Assembly: GCF_011683915.1 (NCBI RefSeq)
Contig: NZ_JAAQPH010000008.1
Coordinates: forward strand, 172,167-236,166
Direction of reading: 5' to 3'
DNA from: Pelagibius litoralis
GTDB lineage: Bacteria; Pseudomonadota; Alphaproteobacteria; Kiloniellales; Kiloniellaceae
DNA: 64,000 nt
Made by a program: the position numbers and the translations under genes. This document shows, piece after piece, positions 1 through 8,887 of this stretch (position 1 is the first letter of the stretch; every line of letters begins with the position of its first letter). The notes under the pieces are model-generated. The model saw only the letters and a program-made list of their open reading frames with translations, did no database searches and was not told the DNA's origin.

Positions 1-39
1 TTGGGGTTTCCCAAGGCTATTTGAAGTGCCGATCCGGCT

Positions 40-65
40 TGTTGGTCGCGGGGGTAGGATTAATT
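40..65. repeat. Degenerate tRNA-3'-end-like repeat relic
   Basis: The stretch TGGTCGCGGGGGTAGGATT resembles the reverse complement of the T-arm/acceptor 3' end of an initiator-type tRNA (GGCCCCCGCAACCA). It differs at several positions and nothing resembling the rest of a tRNA follows. It is probably a decayed member of the palindromic repeat family found at 101-122, 19832, 27880 and 63708. Weak call. Confidence 0.3.
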
Positions 66-100
66 CAAGCCCCTACAATAGAACGCCACGTCTAAACTTA

Positions 101-122
101 GTTGCGGGGGCCCGCAACCACC
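101..122. repeat. Palindromic REP-like repeat, copy 1
   Basis: GTTGCGGG and CCCGCAAC arms flank a GG spacer, followed by CACC. The same palindrome occurs at 19832-19853 and 27880-27903, and one arm occurs at 63708-63725. The flank CCTTTACC after this copy matches the flank of the 63708 copy read on the opposite strand. Nothing else is recognisable in bases 1-148. Confidence 0.75.
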
Positions 123-148
123 TTTACCGAACAAAAATCTGGATGCGA

Positions 149-505
149 TCAGGAGGCAGCCACTACCGAGGCCTGAACTCGCTTATAATACCAATCTGAT
201 GATTGGCAAGTATCCAAAAAATTCATCCAAATCTCGTCTCCTAAGACATCAACAGATTGCCGATACCATCTGCAAAGAGCAGCTTTGTGAATGGCAACGG
301 CATAGGATTTGAGCTTGCCCGTGGTAACGCGTTTCGGCGCAAACCCCTGCTTCTTCAGCCGCTTTCGCAGTAAACGCCTCGTCGATCGAGCACAACGTCG
401 ACACCGCACCAGGAGGTCGAGCACCGTGTCTTTATCGCCGACCGCCCGCCAGAGCCGGCAGGGGGTGCTCCGCCAAGCTATGGGCTCACACCCGCGTCCC
501 GGCAC
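149..505 (-). pseudogene. Decayed IS6-family (IS26/IS240-like) transposase fragment
   Basis: Residues about 18-72 of this 118-residue frame look like the central part of an IS6-family DDE transposase: an LWRAV segment, a stretch of paired basic residues, then LLRKRLKKQGFAPKR and KLKSY. In intact members the motif before KLKSY is TD; here it reads TTG, so the second catalytic aspartate appears lost. The N-terminal HTH and the C-terminal glutamate region are missing, and sequence after residue 72 no longer resembles the family. About 170 bp are clearly IS-derived (roughly 292-460). Most likely a dead remnant marking the left edge of the island. Confidence 0.6.
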
Positions 506-577
506 CGAAAAAGGGCCCGGCGCAAGGCCGGACCGGAGGCACAGGGAGGAGCCGGAAATTCAACCATGGCAAAGCAT

Positions 578-1246
578 CTACGGTGAAGTACTGCCCGCTT
601 TTGCCCGCATTACAGAATCGGCCGATGGACCGTCATCCGACCGACGAATGGCTTCAATGACCCTCTTTAAGGCAACCATGCCCGGATCGTCCTGACCAAT
701 GCCCTGCCGTGGCGCGAGCCGGGCGCGGCCGATTCTCGATGGCCTGTCGCGAAACGTATCCAGACTGCGCGTGACCGCAGCATCCGCCAAGGCCGCCATA
801 ATCGTGGGGTCGGTCTCCTCCGAAACAGCCTCCGCCACTGACATAAGGCCATCGATAACCGACTTGTCGCCCAGATCGGCTCCGCTGCGCTCCTGCATTG
901 ACTTCACGGCCAGTTGAAGGAGGCCACCAAGCGCCGGCCAGGGCACCGTGGTCCGACCCTTCGTCTCCGCCGCCATCCGGTGAAAGCCCGTCATCGCAAC
1001 CGCACTGAGGCTTGAACCTGAGGTTGCGCCAATCACGCGGACAACTCCACCGAAGCACTCACCGAGTTCTTCGGGCAGGTCCTCGATCTCGTCACAAAGA
1101 GCCTTTGAGATCGATGCCAGTGTCGATCCCATGTCGCCATCGCCGGTTCTTGCGTCCAGGTCGTTCAGTTCGGCGCTACGGCGTTCCAGTTGCCACGCCG
1201 CGCGCCGCAGCACAGCCTGAAGATCCGCTTTATTCATTCCGGACAT
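578..1246 (-). CDS. dhaL: Dihydroxyacetone kinase-type L subunit (ATP-binding DhaL)
   Basis: 222 residues, the usual size for DhaL, the nucleotide-binding half of two-subunit ketose kinases. The Mg-ADP motif is intact: Asp31, Asp36 and Asp38 in DARTGDGDMG match E. coli DhaL Asp30/35/37. The start overlaps the end of the K-subunit gene by 13 bp, so the two are probably translated together. No DhaM-like phosphotransferase gene is nearby, so direct ATP dependence is more likely than PTS dependence. Homologues phosphorylate dihydroxyacetone or C4 ketoses such as erythrulose; which is used here cannot be told. It is the last gene of the long minus-strand catabolic run. Confidence 0.9.
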   Translation of the reverse strand: MSGMNKADLQAVLRRAAWQLERRSAELNDLDARTGDGDMGSTLASISKALCDEIEDLPEELGECFGGVVRVIGATSGSSLSAVAMTGFHRMAAETKGRTTVPWPALGGLLQLAVKSMQERSGADLGDKSVIDGLMSVAEAVSEETDPTIMAALADAAVTRSLDTFRDRPSRIGRARLAPRQGIGQDDPGMVALKRVIEAIRRSDDGPSADSVMRAKAGSTSP

Positions 1247-2247
1247 TGCAGATCCTTCCAGTGAGGGCAGCGCGCCGGCGCCTGTAAAAGCGACGCCAGC
1301 TCGTCGTCAAGCTTCATAACCGTCAAGGACGCGCCGGCCATCTCCATGGACGTCGCATAGTGCCCCATCAGCGGAAACGCAATTTCAACCTCCATCGACG
1401 CCAGGCGGCCGGCGAGATGACGGTAAAGAATGTAGAGTTCGTCAAGCGGCGTCGCACCGAGGCTGTTGCAAAGAACAGCGACCCGGTCACCGCCCTGCAG
1501 AGGACAATCGGCCTGGAGACGGTCCAGCATCTCGTCCGCCAGGTCGTCAGCGGATCTGAGAGCCCCACGCCAGACACCCTGCTCGCCATGAATCCCCATG
1601 CCCATCTCTATGGCATCGTCTTCGAGCTCGAAGGTCGGTTTACCAGCTTTGGGAACCGTACAGGACGACAAAGCAACACCGATCGATCTGCAACTCTCCA
1701 GCGCCTTTCGCGTCACTGCGGCAGTATCCCGAAGACTGCGGCTGCTTTCAGCAGCAGCACCGGCAATCTTGAAAGCCAAGACCACGCCGGCAACACCACG
1801 GCGGGTGACGGCATTCTCAGGCGGCGCGCTCGCCACATCATCCGCTACAACAACGGTTTCGATCTCCACTCCCTCGGCCTCAAGCGCCTCCGCCGCCATG
1901 CCGAAGACCATCTTGTCTCCACCATAGTTGCCGATAACACAGAGAATGCCTGCGCCGAGGTTCGCAACGCGAAGCGCTTGTTCCACATCGTCAAGAGACG
2001 GCCCGGCGAAGACATCGCCAACAGCGCAACTATCAAGTAAACCAGTACCGACGTAGCCGGCGAACAAGGGTAAATGACCGAAACCGCCGCCGCTTGCTAT
2101 GCCGACCTTGCCAACCTCCTTCGTGTAGCGCCGGGCAATGACGCGCCCCTTGGTCCCCGCCTGCCGATAGGCCGCCGGATGGGCCAGCACCATGCCTGCA
2201 AGTGCTTGGTCGACGTAACTATCGGGGCTGTTGAGTATCTTCTTCAT
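1234..2247 (-). CDS. dhaK: Dihydroxyacetone/ketose kinase K subunit (DhaK)
   Basis: 337 residues, full length. His220 in MGMGIHGEQG aligns with the E. coli DhaK histidine that holds the ketose covalently (His218). His58 (GGGFGHLP) and Asp111 (NYGGDKM) align with the other active-site residues, His56 and Asp109. The first motif differs from the usual GGGSGHEP: Phe replaces Ser and Leu replaces Glu. That may mean a substrate other than dihydroxyacetone. Works with DhaL encoded immediately downstream. Sits 66 bp after the amidase gene in the same direction. Confidence 0.9.
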   Translation of the reverse strand: MKKILNSPDSYVDQALAGMVLAHPAAYRQAGTKGRVIARRYTKEVGKVGIASGGGFGHLPLFAGYVGTGLLDSCAVGDVFAGPSLDDVEQALRVANLGAGILCVIGNYGGDKMVFGMAAEALEAEGVEIETVVVADDVASAPPENAVTRRGVAGVVLAFKIAGAAAESSRSLRDTAAVTRKALESCRSIGVALSSCTVPKAGKPTFELEDDAIEMGMGIHGEQGVWRGALRSADDLADEMLDRLQADCPLQGGDRVAVLCNSLGATPLDELYILYRHLAGRLASMEVEIAFPLMGHYATSMEMAGASLTVMKLDDELASLLQAPARCPHWKDLQCPE

Positions 2248-2313
2248 CGTTCCATTCCAAAGAAAGTGGATTCCAGGTTTGAGGCAGTCGCGCTCCAGGG
2301 GCTACGTGCGATG

Positions 2314-3783
2314 TCATGGTTCCGGAGGTCTCTGTACCAGGCCGCCTCTCGCCTTCTCGAAAGCACGTCCAATACGCAAGGCGAGCGGATCGTCGAAGCG
2401 CCGCACGACGACCTGCATCCCGGCGGGCAATCCGGCATCGGTCAGGCCGATCGGCAGGGAGAGGCTGGCCAGGTCGAGGAAATTCACGAAGCGGCCAAAG
2501 ACATTAGGCGGCATGTCTTCGTCGACCTGATCGACGGGGATAGAAACTTGGTGGCAGCCGGGCACGATGAGCGCGTCAAGCCGGTCCAACCGTTTGAGGA
2601 AGTCGGCCTGCGCGGCACGGCGCGTCTCCAGCAATTCCATATAGGTGGGTGCCGATATCTCGCGGCCCCGCAGGATCCGCGCCCGAATAACCGGGTCCAC
2701 GGGACTGTTCGTCGGCTCGGCGTAATGGCCGAGGTGCTTATAGCTCTCAACACTCATGATGTCCCCACCGCCGGCCAGATATTCTTCGATCGACAGTGGC
2801 AGGCGGATCTCCTCGACCCGGGCGCCAAGGCCCTCAAAATCCTTGAGCGCCTTGTCGAAAAGCAGCCGAACTGCCGGTTCCATAGAGGTGAGATCGTCTT
2901 CACCCAAAACGCCGAGCCTGAAGCCGTCGATGTCGCGCTCGATTGCCGCAAGGGGCGCAATTTGCGGCGCCTCTGCCGTCGCCGGGTCTCGCGGATCGAA
3001 TCCGGCGAGCACCTCAAGAAGAACCGCAGCATCTCGGACCGAGCGCGTAAGCGGACCGACGCTATCGTGCGTCGGGCAAAGCGGCACCACGCCACCCCGG
3101 CCAATCAGGCCCGACGAGGTCTTCATGCCCACGATCCCGTTCCAACAGGCCGGCGTCCGCACGGACCCGCCTGTGTCGGTGCCCAGCGCGGCCGGCGCGA
3201 GCCCGGCGGCCACCGCCACGGCCGAGCCGCTGCTCGACCCGCCCGGAACCCGGTGCGTCTCAAGGTCCCAAGGGTTCCAAGGAGTGCCCTTCACCGGATT
3301 GGTTCCCCAGCCGCCAAAGGCAAACTCGACCATCTGAGTCTTGCCCAGCACGATCATGCCGGCAGCTTCCAAGCGTTGTACGGCTGTTGCCGAGATGGCG
3401 GGCTTGCGATCCGTCAAGGCAAGCGAACCGGCCTCCGTCGGATGGCCGGCATAATCAAAAATGTCCTTGATGGCAATCGGTATGCCGTGAAGCGGGCCAG
3501 CCGCTCTACCGGCCACCCGGGCCGCATCGCTGGCCCTTGCCTCCTTCATCGCCTGTTCGGGATAAACGCTCACAAATCCATGAAGCTTGGTGTCGAGTTT
3601 TTCTATCCGGCTGAAATAAACCTCGACCAGAGCCTCTGACGTCACTCTCTCCTCAGCCAGGGCGGCCGACAGAGCCTCCATCGGCCGGAATGAAAGCTCA
3701 GAGTCAGGTAGCAGCTCTTCATTCTTCACGTCAGTACGACTTCCACCCGCGGTGTCAGCTTCCTCAACCTGCTTCACTTCCAC
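2314..3783 (-). CDS. Amidase-signature family amidohydrolase
   Basis: 489 residues with the amidase-signature core. The catalytic Lys is Lys106 in IAIKDIFD. The glycine/serine-rich motif GGSSSGSA is at 181-188, and the nucleophile serine is Ser207 in GTDTGGSVR, giving the Ser-cisSer-Lys triad of this family. It hydrolyses an amide or carbamoyl bond; the substrate is not predictable from sequence. The first 30 residues are poorly conserved, so a later start (Met35) is possible. No GatB or GatC is nearby, so a role in tRNA amidation is unlikely. Downstream of an alpha/beta hydrolase in the catabolic run. Confidence 0.88.
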   Translation of the reverse strand: MEVKQVEEADTAGGSRTDVKNEELLPDSELSFRPMEALSAALAEERVTSEALVEVYFSRIEKLDTKLHGFVSVYPEQAMKEARASDAARVAGRAAGPLHGIPIAIKDIFDYAGHPTEAGSLALTDRKPAISATAVQRLEAAGMIVLGKTQMVEFAFGGWGTNPVKGTPWNPWDLETHRVPGGSSSGSAVAVAAGLAPAALGTDTGGSVRTPACWNGIVGMKTSSGLIGRGGVVPLCPTHDSVGPLTRSVRDAAVLLEVLAGFDPRDPATAEAPQIAPLAAIERDIDGFRLGVLGEDDLTSMEPAVRLLFDKALKDFEGLGARVEEIRLPLSIEEYLAGGGDIMSVESYKHLGHYAEPTNSPVDPVIRARILRGREISAPTYMELLETRRAAQADFLKRLDRLDALIVPGCHQVSIPVDQVDEDMPPNVFGRFVNFLDLASLSLPIGLTDAGLPAGMQVVVRRFDDPLALRIGRAFEKARGGLVQRPPEP

Positions 3784-3811
3784 TCCTTTACGACGCGCTA
3801 CCGGAGATACT

Positions 3812-4753
3812 CTAAGCGGCGGACAGGTATTTCCCCATGTCGACTATGGTCTGATATGCGACCGACACCCTCATCGACCGCTGCAGAAAAATATGTGTGA
3901 CGCCGGAAATCTGGCGCGCCATGACATTCTTTCCCTGGTCTCTCAAGGACTCGGCCAGTTTGATGGAATCGTCCCGCAGCAGATCATGTTCGGCATACAC
4001 GACGAGGAAGTCGCTGCAGACCCCCTGGTGGCTATGGACGGGGAAAACCAGAGGGTCACGCCGAGAGATGGCCCCCGGCGCATAGGTCTCAAGAATATCC
4101 AACAGGCGGGCCTTCGAACTTCCCAATACCGTGTTGTCGTATCGGCTGTAGCTGGGCAATCCAAAATCGCAGTCATATACGCCGCAGGCAAGGCCGGCTC
4201 TCTGGAAGTAGTCGGGCCCAAGTTCCTCCGCATAGGCGGTCAAGGTCGAGACTATGAGGTTTGCGCCCGCCGAGTATCCGGCTACGCTCCTGCACGGTCG
4301 GTCAGGGAAAAGTACCTTCGATATGTATTGAAACGCCGAATACAGCTCATTGAGCTGCGTTGGAAACTGGGCCACCGGCGCTTTGGTATAACCAATCCCG
4401 ACGACGGCACAACGCGCCGAATTAGCCAAGATCCGCATCAACCGCTCATACCCATCCAGGCTGCCTTCGTTCCAGCCGCCGCCATGAACCCAGACGATGT
4501 ATCTGTCGGTCATGTCACCTTTCGGAAAAAACGTCCGCAGCTCGATGGACCTGTCCGCAACGACAATCATCTCACTCTTCACAAAGGCAACAGGCGGTTT
4601 CTCGGAACTCCAGTAGAGGCTCAGTTCGTCGTTGAGCGCCAGTTGCCCATCAGCCGCCAGAAGGTCGAAGTTTCGCTGCTCTAGAAAGGCAGCGTCATGC
4701 TCCAGCGCCGCGCGCATATCATCGTCAATGACGAACGTGTCGGGTTGTATCAT
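3812..4753 (-). CDS. Alpha/beta hydrolase, HSL/esterase-like
   Basis: 313 residues. The HGGGW oxyanion motif at 90-94, GYSAG with Ser161, Asp257 (AEHDLL) and His287 (GVTHIF) form a full serine-hydrolase triad of the hormone-sensitive-lipase type. There is no signal peptide, so it is probably cytoplasmic. It lies one base from the ABC permease gene and shares its direction. A small ester, lactone or formamide in the imported substrate is the likely target; the exact reaction is unknown. Confidence 0.85.
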   Translation of the reverse strand: MIQPDTFVIDDDMRAALEHDAAFLEQRNFDLLAADGQLALNDELSLYWSSEKPPVAFVKSEMIVVADRSIELRTFFPKGDMTDRYIVWVHGGGWNEGSLDGYERLMRILANSARCAVVGIGYTKAPVAQFPTQLNELYSAFQYISKVLFPDRPCRSVAGYSAGANLIVSTLTAYAEELGPDYFQRAGLACGVYDCDFGLPSYSRYDNTVLGSSKARLLDILETYAPGAISRRDPLVFPVHSHQGVCSDFLVVYAEHDLLRDDSIKLAESLRDQGKNVMARQISGVTHIFLQRSMRVSVAYQTIVDMGKYLSAA

Positions 4754-4754
4754 G

Positions 4755-5594
4755 TCAACGTGCAGCCTTTTGAGTTCCGAAGGCCTTGTCGACGATCAGA
4801 ATCACAGCGATGTTTATGACGATCATCAGAGACGAAACGGCGAATATGGCCGGACTGAATGACGTATTGCTTTGCTGGAACAGCCAGATCGAGAGCGGGA
4901 AGACGTCGATGGTGTAGAGAAAGTAGCTGAGCGTGAACTCATTGAAAGACAAGATAAAGACAAGAAGAACACCAGAGGACATACCGCCGCGGATGAGGGG
5001 CAGTATGATCTCTGTAAAGGCCCTGATGCTGGAGGCGCCGAGTGTCTTTGCCGCCTCCTGAAGGGAGGGATCGATCCCGTGCAACGCTGCGACGCAGTTT
5101 CGCATCATAAAGGGCAAACCAATGATCGAGTGAGCGACTACAATTTGGAATATTCCCAAGTCCAACCCACTCATGCTCACGATCACAAGCAGGGCAACGC
5201 CGAGGACGACGGTGGGGAAGATGATCGGTACACTAAGAAGCAGCTCTTCAACGACACGATGTCCGAGAAACCGGAACCGAACCAGCGCATAAGAAGCCGG
5301 CACCCCAGCGACAAGGCACACCAAGGATGTTGCTGCGGCGATAACAAAACTGGTCTCAAACGACTCCCGAAGGCGCGTGAAATCGTTCTGTTCATCGCTC
5401 ACCATCGACCAAACATCGGCGTACCACCGTAGGCTCAACTCCGGTGGCGGAAACTGCAGGGTGGTGACTGATGTAAATGACATGGCCAGCACCATCGCAA
5501 TTGGAAGCAAGAGCAGTAGCAACAAGAACCAGGTCAGAGCCTTGATGACCGTGGCTTCCACGCCCGCGCGGCCGATGGATGTGTTTTCATCCAT
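4755..5594 (-). CDS. ABC importer permease, PotC-type
   Basis: About 279 residues with some six hydrophobic segments and the binding-protein-dependent permease EAA-like loop (QEAAKTLGAS near residue 190). The start at 5594 (MDENTS) is chosen because AGAGGAG lies at good distance before it; it overlaps the end of the preceding permease gene by 8 bp. Resembles the PotC half of spermidine/putrescine-type importers. With the PotB-like permease, ATPase and Tat-exported binding protein it forms a complete importer. Confidence 0.88.
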   Translation of the reverse strand: MDENTSIGRAGVEATVIKALTWFLLLLLLLPIAMVLAMSFTSVTTLQFPPPELSLRWYADVWSMVSDEQNDFTRLRESFETSFVIAAATSLVCLVAGVPASYALVRFRFLGHRVVEELLLSVPIIFPTVVLGVALLVIVSMSGLDLGIFQIVVAHSIIGLPFMMRNCVAALHGIDPSLQEAAKTLGASSIRAFTEIILPLIRGGMSSGVLLVFILSFNEFTLSYFLYTIDVFPLSIWLFQQSNTSFSPAIFAVSSLMIVINIAVILIVDKAFGTQKAAR

Positions 5595-6501
5595 GGCTAT
5601 TCTCCTCTGTGGAAACGCGGCGGCCAATCACATTCTGCAAGGCCTGCACGGTCAGCGCGAAAGCAATCAGGATCACCGAAAGCGCGGACCCCATTGGCCA
5701 ATTCAACAGGACGCCCATTTGATCTCTGATGACCAGGGCCAGCGTCGTCACTTTCAGTCCTCCTAAAAGAAGGGGGACCACGAATGCGCCGGTATTGAAA
5801 CCGAAGACAAGGACCAGCCCAGCGGCAATACCCGGCCAGGCCAGTGGCAGGATGACGTTGGTGTAGACCTTGGCGCGGGACGCGCCCAAGACGCTCGCAG
5901 CTTCTTCAAGGCTCAGCGGTATGGCTTTCAGCGATGCAACCATCGGCAGGACAGCCAGCGGGACCGTGGTCTGGATTAACCCGAGCAATACACCGGTTCG
6001 ATTGAAGAGGAGCGCCAGTGGGCGCTCGACATCCAAGATCGCTCCTACGATTTGGTTAGCCAATCCGTCGGGGCCTAGGATCGCGACCCATCCGAAGCTC
6101 TGAACAAGTAGGCTGACCAGCATCGGCAGCATGATGCAGATCAGGACCATTCGCCTTGCCACTTCAGACCTGGTCCTTGCCATGAAAAGCGCAACCGGGA
6201 AGGAGATCACCGAGGTGATCACAGCGCTCAAGAGAGCGAGCCACAGCGTATCGGCCAGTATGTTGACAAAGTAAGGATCGGCCAGTGCGACATAGCTATC
6301 GAAGCTCCAGTCCGACCATTCGGCGTTCTTCCGACCAAAGCTCATCCGTAAGACAGCTAGGCCACAAACCGTGAGCAGACCGACAAGGAACGAGGCCGGC
6401 AACAACAGCATCGTCACCGTCCTTAGTTTGGACCGCGACGGGCTACTCACTGCCGTTTGCGCTCCTGCGCTGCGTTGCCGATTCGAGACAAGCGCGGTCA
6501 C
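5587..6501 (-). CDS. ABC importer permease, PotB-type
   Basis: 304 residues with a cytoplasmic N-terminus rich in Ser and Arg and about six membrane spans. The EAA loop reads LEEAASVLGAS. It overlaps the ATPase gene by 4 bp and the PotC-type gene by 8 bp, indicating translational coupling. It forms the transmembrane heterodimer with the 4755-5594 product. PotB/PotC pairs import polyamines, but related systems import opines, 2-aminoethylphosphonate and other small cations. Confidence 0.88.
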   Translation of the reverse strand: MTALVSNRQRSAGAQTAVSSPSRSKLRTVTMLLLPASFLVGLLTVCGLAVLRMSFGRKNAEWSDWSFDSYVALADPYFVNILADTLWLALLSAVITSVISFPVALFMARTRSEVARRMVLICIMLPMLVSLLVQSFGWVAILGPDGLANQIVGAILDVERPLALLFNRTGVLLGLIQTTVPLAVLPMVASLKAIPLSLEEAASVLGASRAKVYTNVILPLAWPGIAAGLVLVFGFNTGAFVVPLLLGGLKVTTLALVIRDQMGVLLNWPMGSALSVILIAFALTVQALQNVIGRRVSTEENSHG

Positions 6502-7631
6502 GATCTGAGCATCCTTGCGCGCCCCTGCTTGATCTTCAGCCAGATCTTCGCCCCCACACCGCAGACAACCGCTGTGTTCTCCGTGCTTCTCGTCAGCACC
6601 TCCTGACCGTCACTCAGGCAAATGCGCGAACGGTAAAATCCCGAGCTAAATTGCGTTTCTGAAATTCGCCCGGACAGACCGGGGCCGTTCGGCTCGAGCG
6701 TCATCAACTCGACATGCTCCGGGCGAACCATAACCGAGCCGCCCTCCCGCCGCCCCGAGATCTCGTCGGCAACGACCAGACTGCCGTCGGCTATATGGAC
6801 CGTTCTGGAACCGTCACTCCAAACCCCTACGGAACCAGCCTCCAAAAAATTCATGTCGCCAAGAAAGGTGGCAACGAAGCGATTACCCGGCCTTTCATAA
6901 ACCTCCTCCGGCGTACCCACCTGCACGACTTTGCCGGCTTCCATAATCACAATGCGATCAGACATCGCCGACGCCGTCTCTTGATCATGGGTCACGTAAA
7001 CAGCAGCAACATTGAGGCTTTTTTGAATACTGCGAAGTTCCACAGCCATGTAGTCGCGCAAACGGCGGTCAAGCGCGGCCATAGGTTCATCGAACAGGAC
7101 TAACGATGGTTCGGTGGCCAGCGTCCGCGCCAATGCGACCCGTTGGAGCTGACCGCCGCTGAGTTGGCTCGGCATGCGGGCGCCATATTCTGCTGCCGGC
7201 AAGTGCACGAGATCGAGCACCTCTTCGACCTTTTGATCGATTGTCCGGCGCTCGACCCCTTTCATACGCAGCCCAAAGGCGACATTCTTGTGAACCGACA
7301 TATGGGGGAAAATAGCCAGTGACTGGAAAACCAGCCCAATATTTCTGCGATGCGGCGGTTGTCCGTTTACGCTCTTTCCGAAAACCTCTATGTCGCCCCC
7401 TGTCGGTTCGTCGAGACCGGCAATCAAGCGCATTGTCGTGGTTTTTCCGCAACCGGATGGGCCGAGAATGGAAACGATTTCGCCCGGATAGACATCGAGG
7501 CTTAGGTCATCAACAGCAACGATTCTGCCGCTGCCGAATGTTCGGGATATGTTTTGCAACCGAAGTACAGGCAGGTTTTCACCCGATATCGTTGGATCGC
7601 TATCCATTAGTGTCGTGTTCGTAGCCAGCAT
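6498..7631 (-). CDS. ABC importer ATPase, PotA-type
   Basis: 377 residues. Walker A GPSGCGKTT at 57-65, signature LSGGQ at 157-161, Walker B LVLFDEP at 177-183, followed by the H-loop (THDQ). The C-terminal third has the TOBE-like regulatory fold seen in polyamine and Fe/maltose-type ATPases. It energises the two permeases encoded just downstream. No strong ribosome site precedes the chosen start; ATG at 7607 is an alternative. Confidence 0.9.
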   Translation of the reverse strand: MLATNTTLMDSDPTISGENLPVLRLQNISRTFGSGRIVAVDDLSLDVYPGEIVSILGPSGCGKTTTMRLIAGLDEPTGGDIEVFGKSVNGQPPHRRNIGLVFQSLAIFPHMSVHKNVAFGLRMKGVERRTIDQKVEEVLDLVHLPAAEYGARMPSQLSGGQLQRVALARTLATEPSLVLFDEPMAALDRRLRDYMAVELRSIQKSLNVAAVYVTHDQETASAMSDRIVIMEAGKVVQVGTPEEVYERPGNRFVATFLGDMNFLEAGSVGVWSDGSRTVHIADGSLVVADEISGRREGGSVMVRPEHVELMTLEPNGPGLSGRISETQFSSGFYRSRICLSDGQEVLTRSTENTAVVCGVGAKIWLKIKQGRARMLRS

Positions 7632-7698
7632 GCGATGAGCCCAGTTTCTTTTGAGAATTCAGGCCGAGGAGTTTCCCCCTCGGCCTGCCTGTTGGTTG

Positions 7699-8802
7699 TC
7701 ACCCGCCGACAGCGTTGGTGTAGCGCTTAATCCAGTCCTCGCGGACGCTTGCCAGATAGGCGCTATCGACCTGAACTGTTCTATTCTTGATGACCTCGGG
7801 TGATGGCACGTTGGGATTGTTTCTCGCAGAGTCGGAGAGAACAGCGTCCTGATTGACTGGCCCGTACCAGACTTCTTCCGCCATCGTGCCTTGCACTTTC
7901 GAATCAAGCGCGAAATCGTAGAGGGCGTGAATGACTTCCGAATCACCGGGATGGCCCTTTGGTGCGACCATGTACTGCAGGTCAACGAAGAACCCTTCCT
8001 CGAGATCATAGGTTCCGCTGAGATTGTAACCCGGATCACGGATGAACTTCGACACCACAAGCGGCGAGTACACACCACCGGCATTGAGCGATTTCGAGCG
8101 AAAAAGGTCAGCCAGCTGATTTGGGTTGGTGGAAATTGTCAGCAGACGGTCTTTCAGCTCGCCGAGAAGCTTAAAGCCAGGTTCCGGGTCACTAAAGGCA
8201 TCCCCGCCTGCGAGCTTTGTCGCAACAATGACAAGCTCCATCGCGGCGAGGTTCTTTGCTTGCGGCACAAAGATCTTGTCCTTGTTGGCATCATCCCAAA
8301 GCACGCCATAGGATGTCGGCGGCGACGCATAGGCGTTCGTGTTGTACAGGAGGCCATCGCTCCACAGGAAGTAGCCGACACCAAACCCGTCTGCTCCAGT
8401 TTGGTGCTTGGCGGCCACGCGCTCGATGTTCGGGATTTCCGTCAGGTTCGGCTTCGCCAGCAAGTCGGCCTCTACCAGCGCATTTGCGCCAAAGCCGGAC
8501 AAGATCACCACGTCGTACTGCGGACGGGCGGCCGATGCTTTGATTTTAGCGATCATATCCGACGTTGTACCGGTCAGATCGGCAATGATGCGCGCGCCGG
8601 TCTTTTTTTCGAACGGCTTGAGAATATTGCGGACCGCCGCCTGTCCGGTTGCGTCAGACCAGGTAAGAACCCGAAGTTCCTTGCCCGAGAATTCGGCGGC
8701 AGAAGCGCGACGAACCCATGGGGCCTGCAGCGCGGCAGCGGCAGCAGCCGTTCCAGCCAGAACGGTCCTACGCGAAATAGGCTTGTTCATTGTTTTTTTC
8801 AT
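7699..8802 (-). CDS. Periplasmic substrate-binding protein, spermidine/putrescine-type, Tat-exported
   Basis: About 367 residues. The start at 8802 is preferred because GGGAG precedes it and it begins directly with a twin-arginine signal (ISRRTVLAG, then an Ala-rich stretch and a cleavage-like site near ASA). Tat export suggests folding before translocation. The body matches the extracellular solute-binding family used with PotABC-type importers. The partner permeases and ATPase follow directly. The ligand is unknown. Confidence 0.88.
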   Translation of the reverse strand: MKKTMNKPISRRTVLAGTAAAAAALQAPWVRRASAAEFSGKELRVLTWSDATGQAAVRNILKPFEKKTGARIIADLTGTTSDMIAKIKASAARPQYDVVILSGFGANALVEADLLAKPNLTEIPNIERVAAKHQTGADGFGVGYFLWSDGLLYNTNAYASPPTSYGVLWDDANKDKIFVPQAKNLAAMELVIVATKLAGGDAFSDPEPGFKLLGELKDRLLTISTNPNQLADLFRSKSLNAGGVYSPLVVSKFIRDPGYNLSGTYDLEEGFFVDLQYMVAPKGHPGDSEVIHALYDFALDSKVQGTMAEEVWYGPVNQDAVLSDSARNNPNVPSPEVIKNRTVQVDSAYLASVREDWIKRYTNAVGG

Positions 8803-8887
8803 ATCAGATCTCCCTGTTGATGGTCTTGCGGGCACGATCGCCCCCGGCAGTAGTTCCAGTGTCCAACTCTCTGCTTCCCGGCACCTG

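Noticed and set aside
2074..3639. A 521-codon plus-strand open frame
   Set aside because: Antisense to the amidase gene, whose catalytic motifs are intact. The translated product has no recognisable domain.
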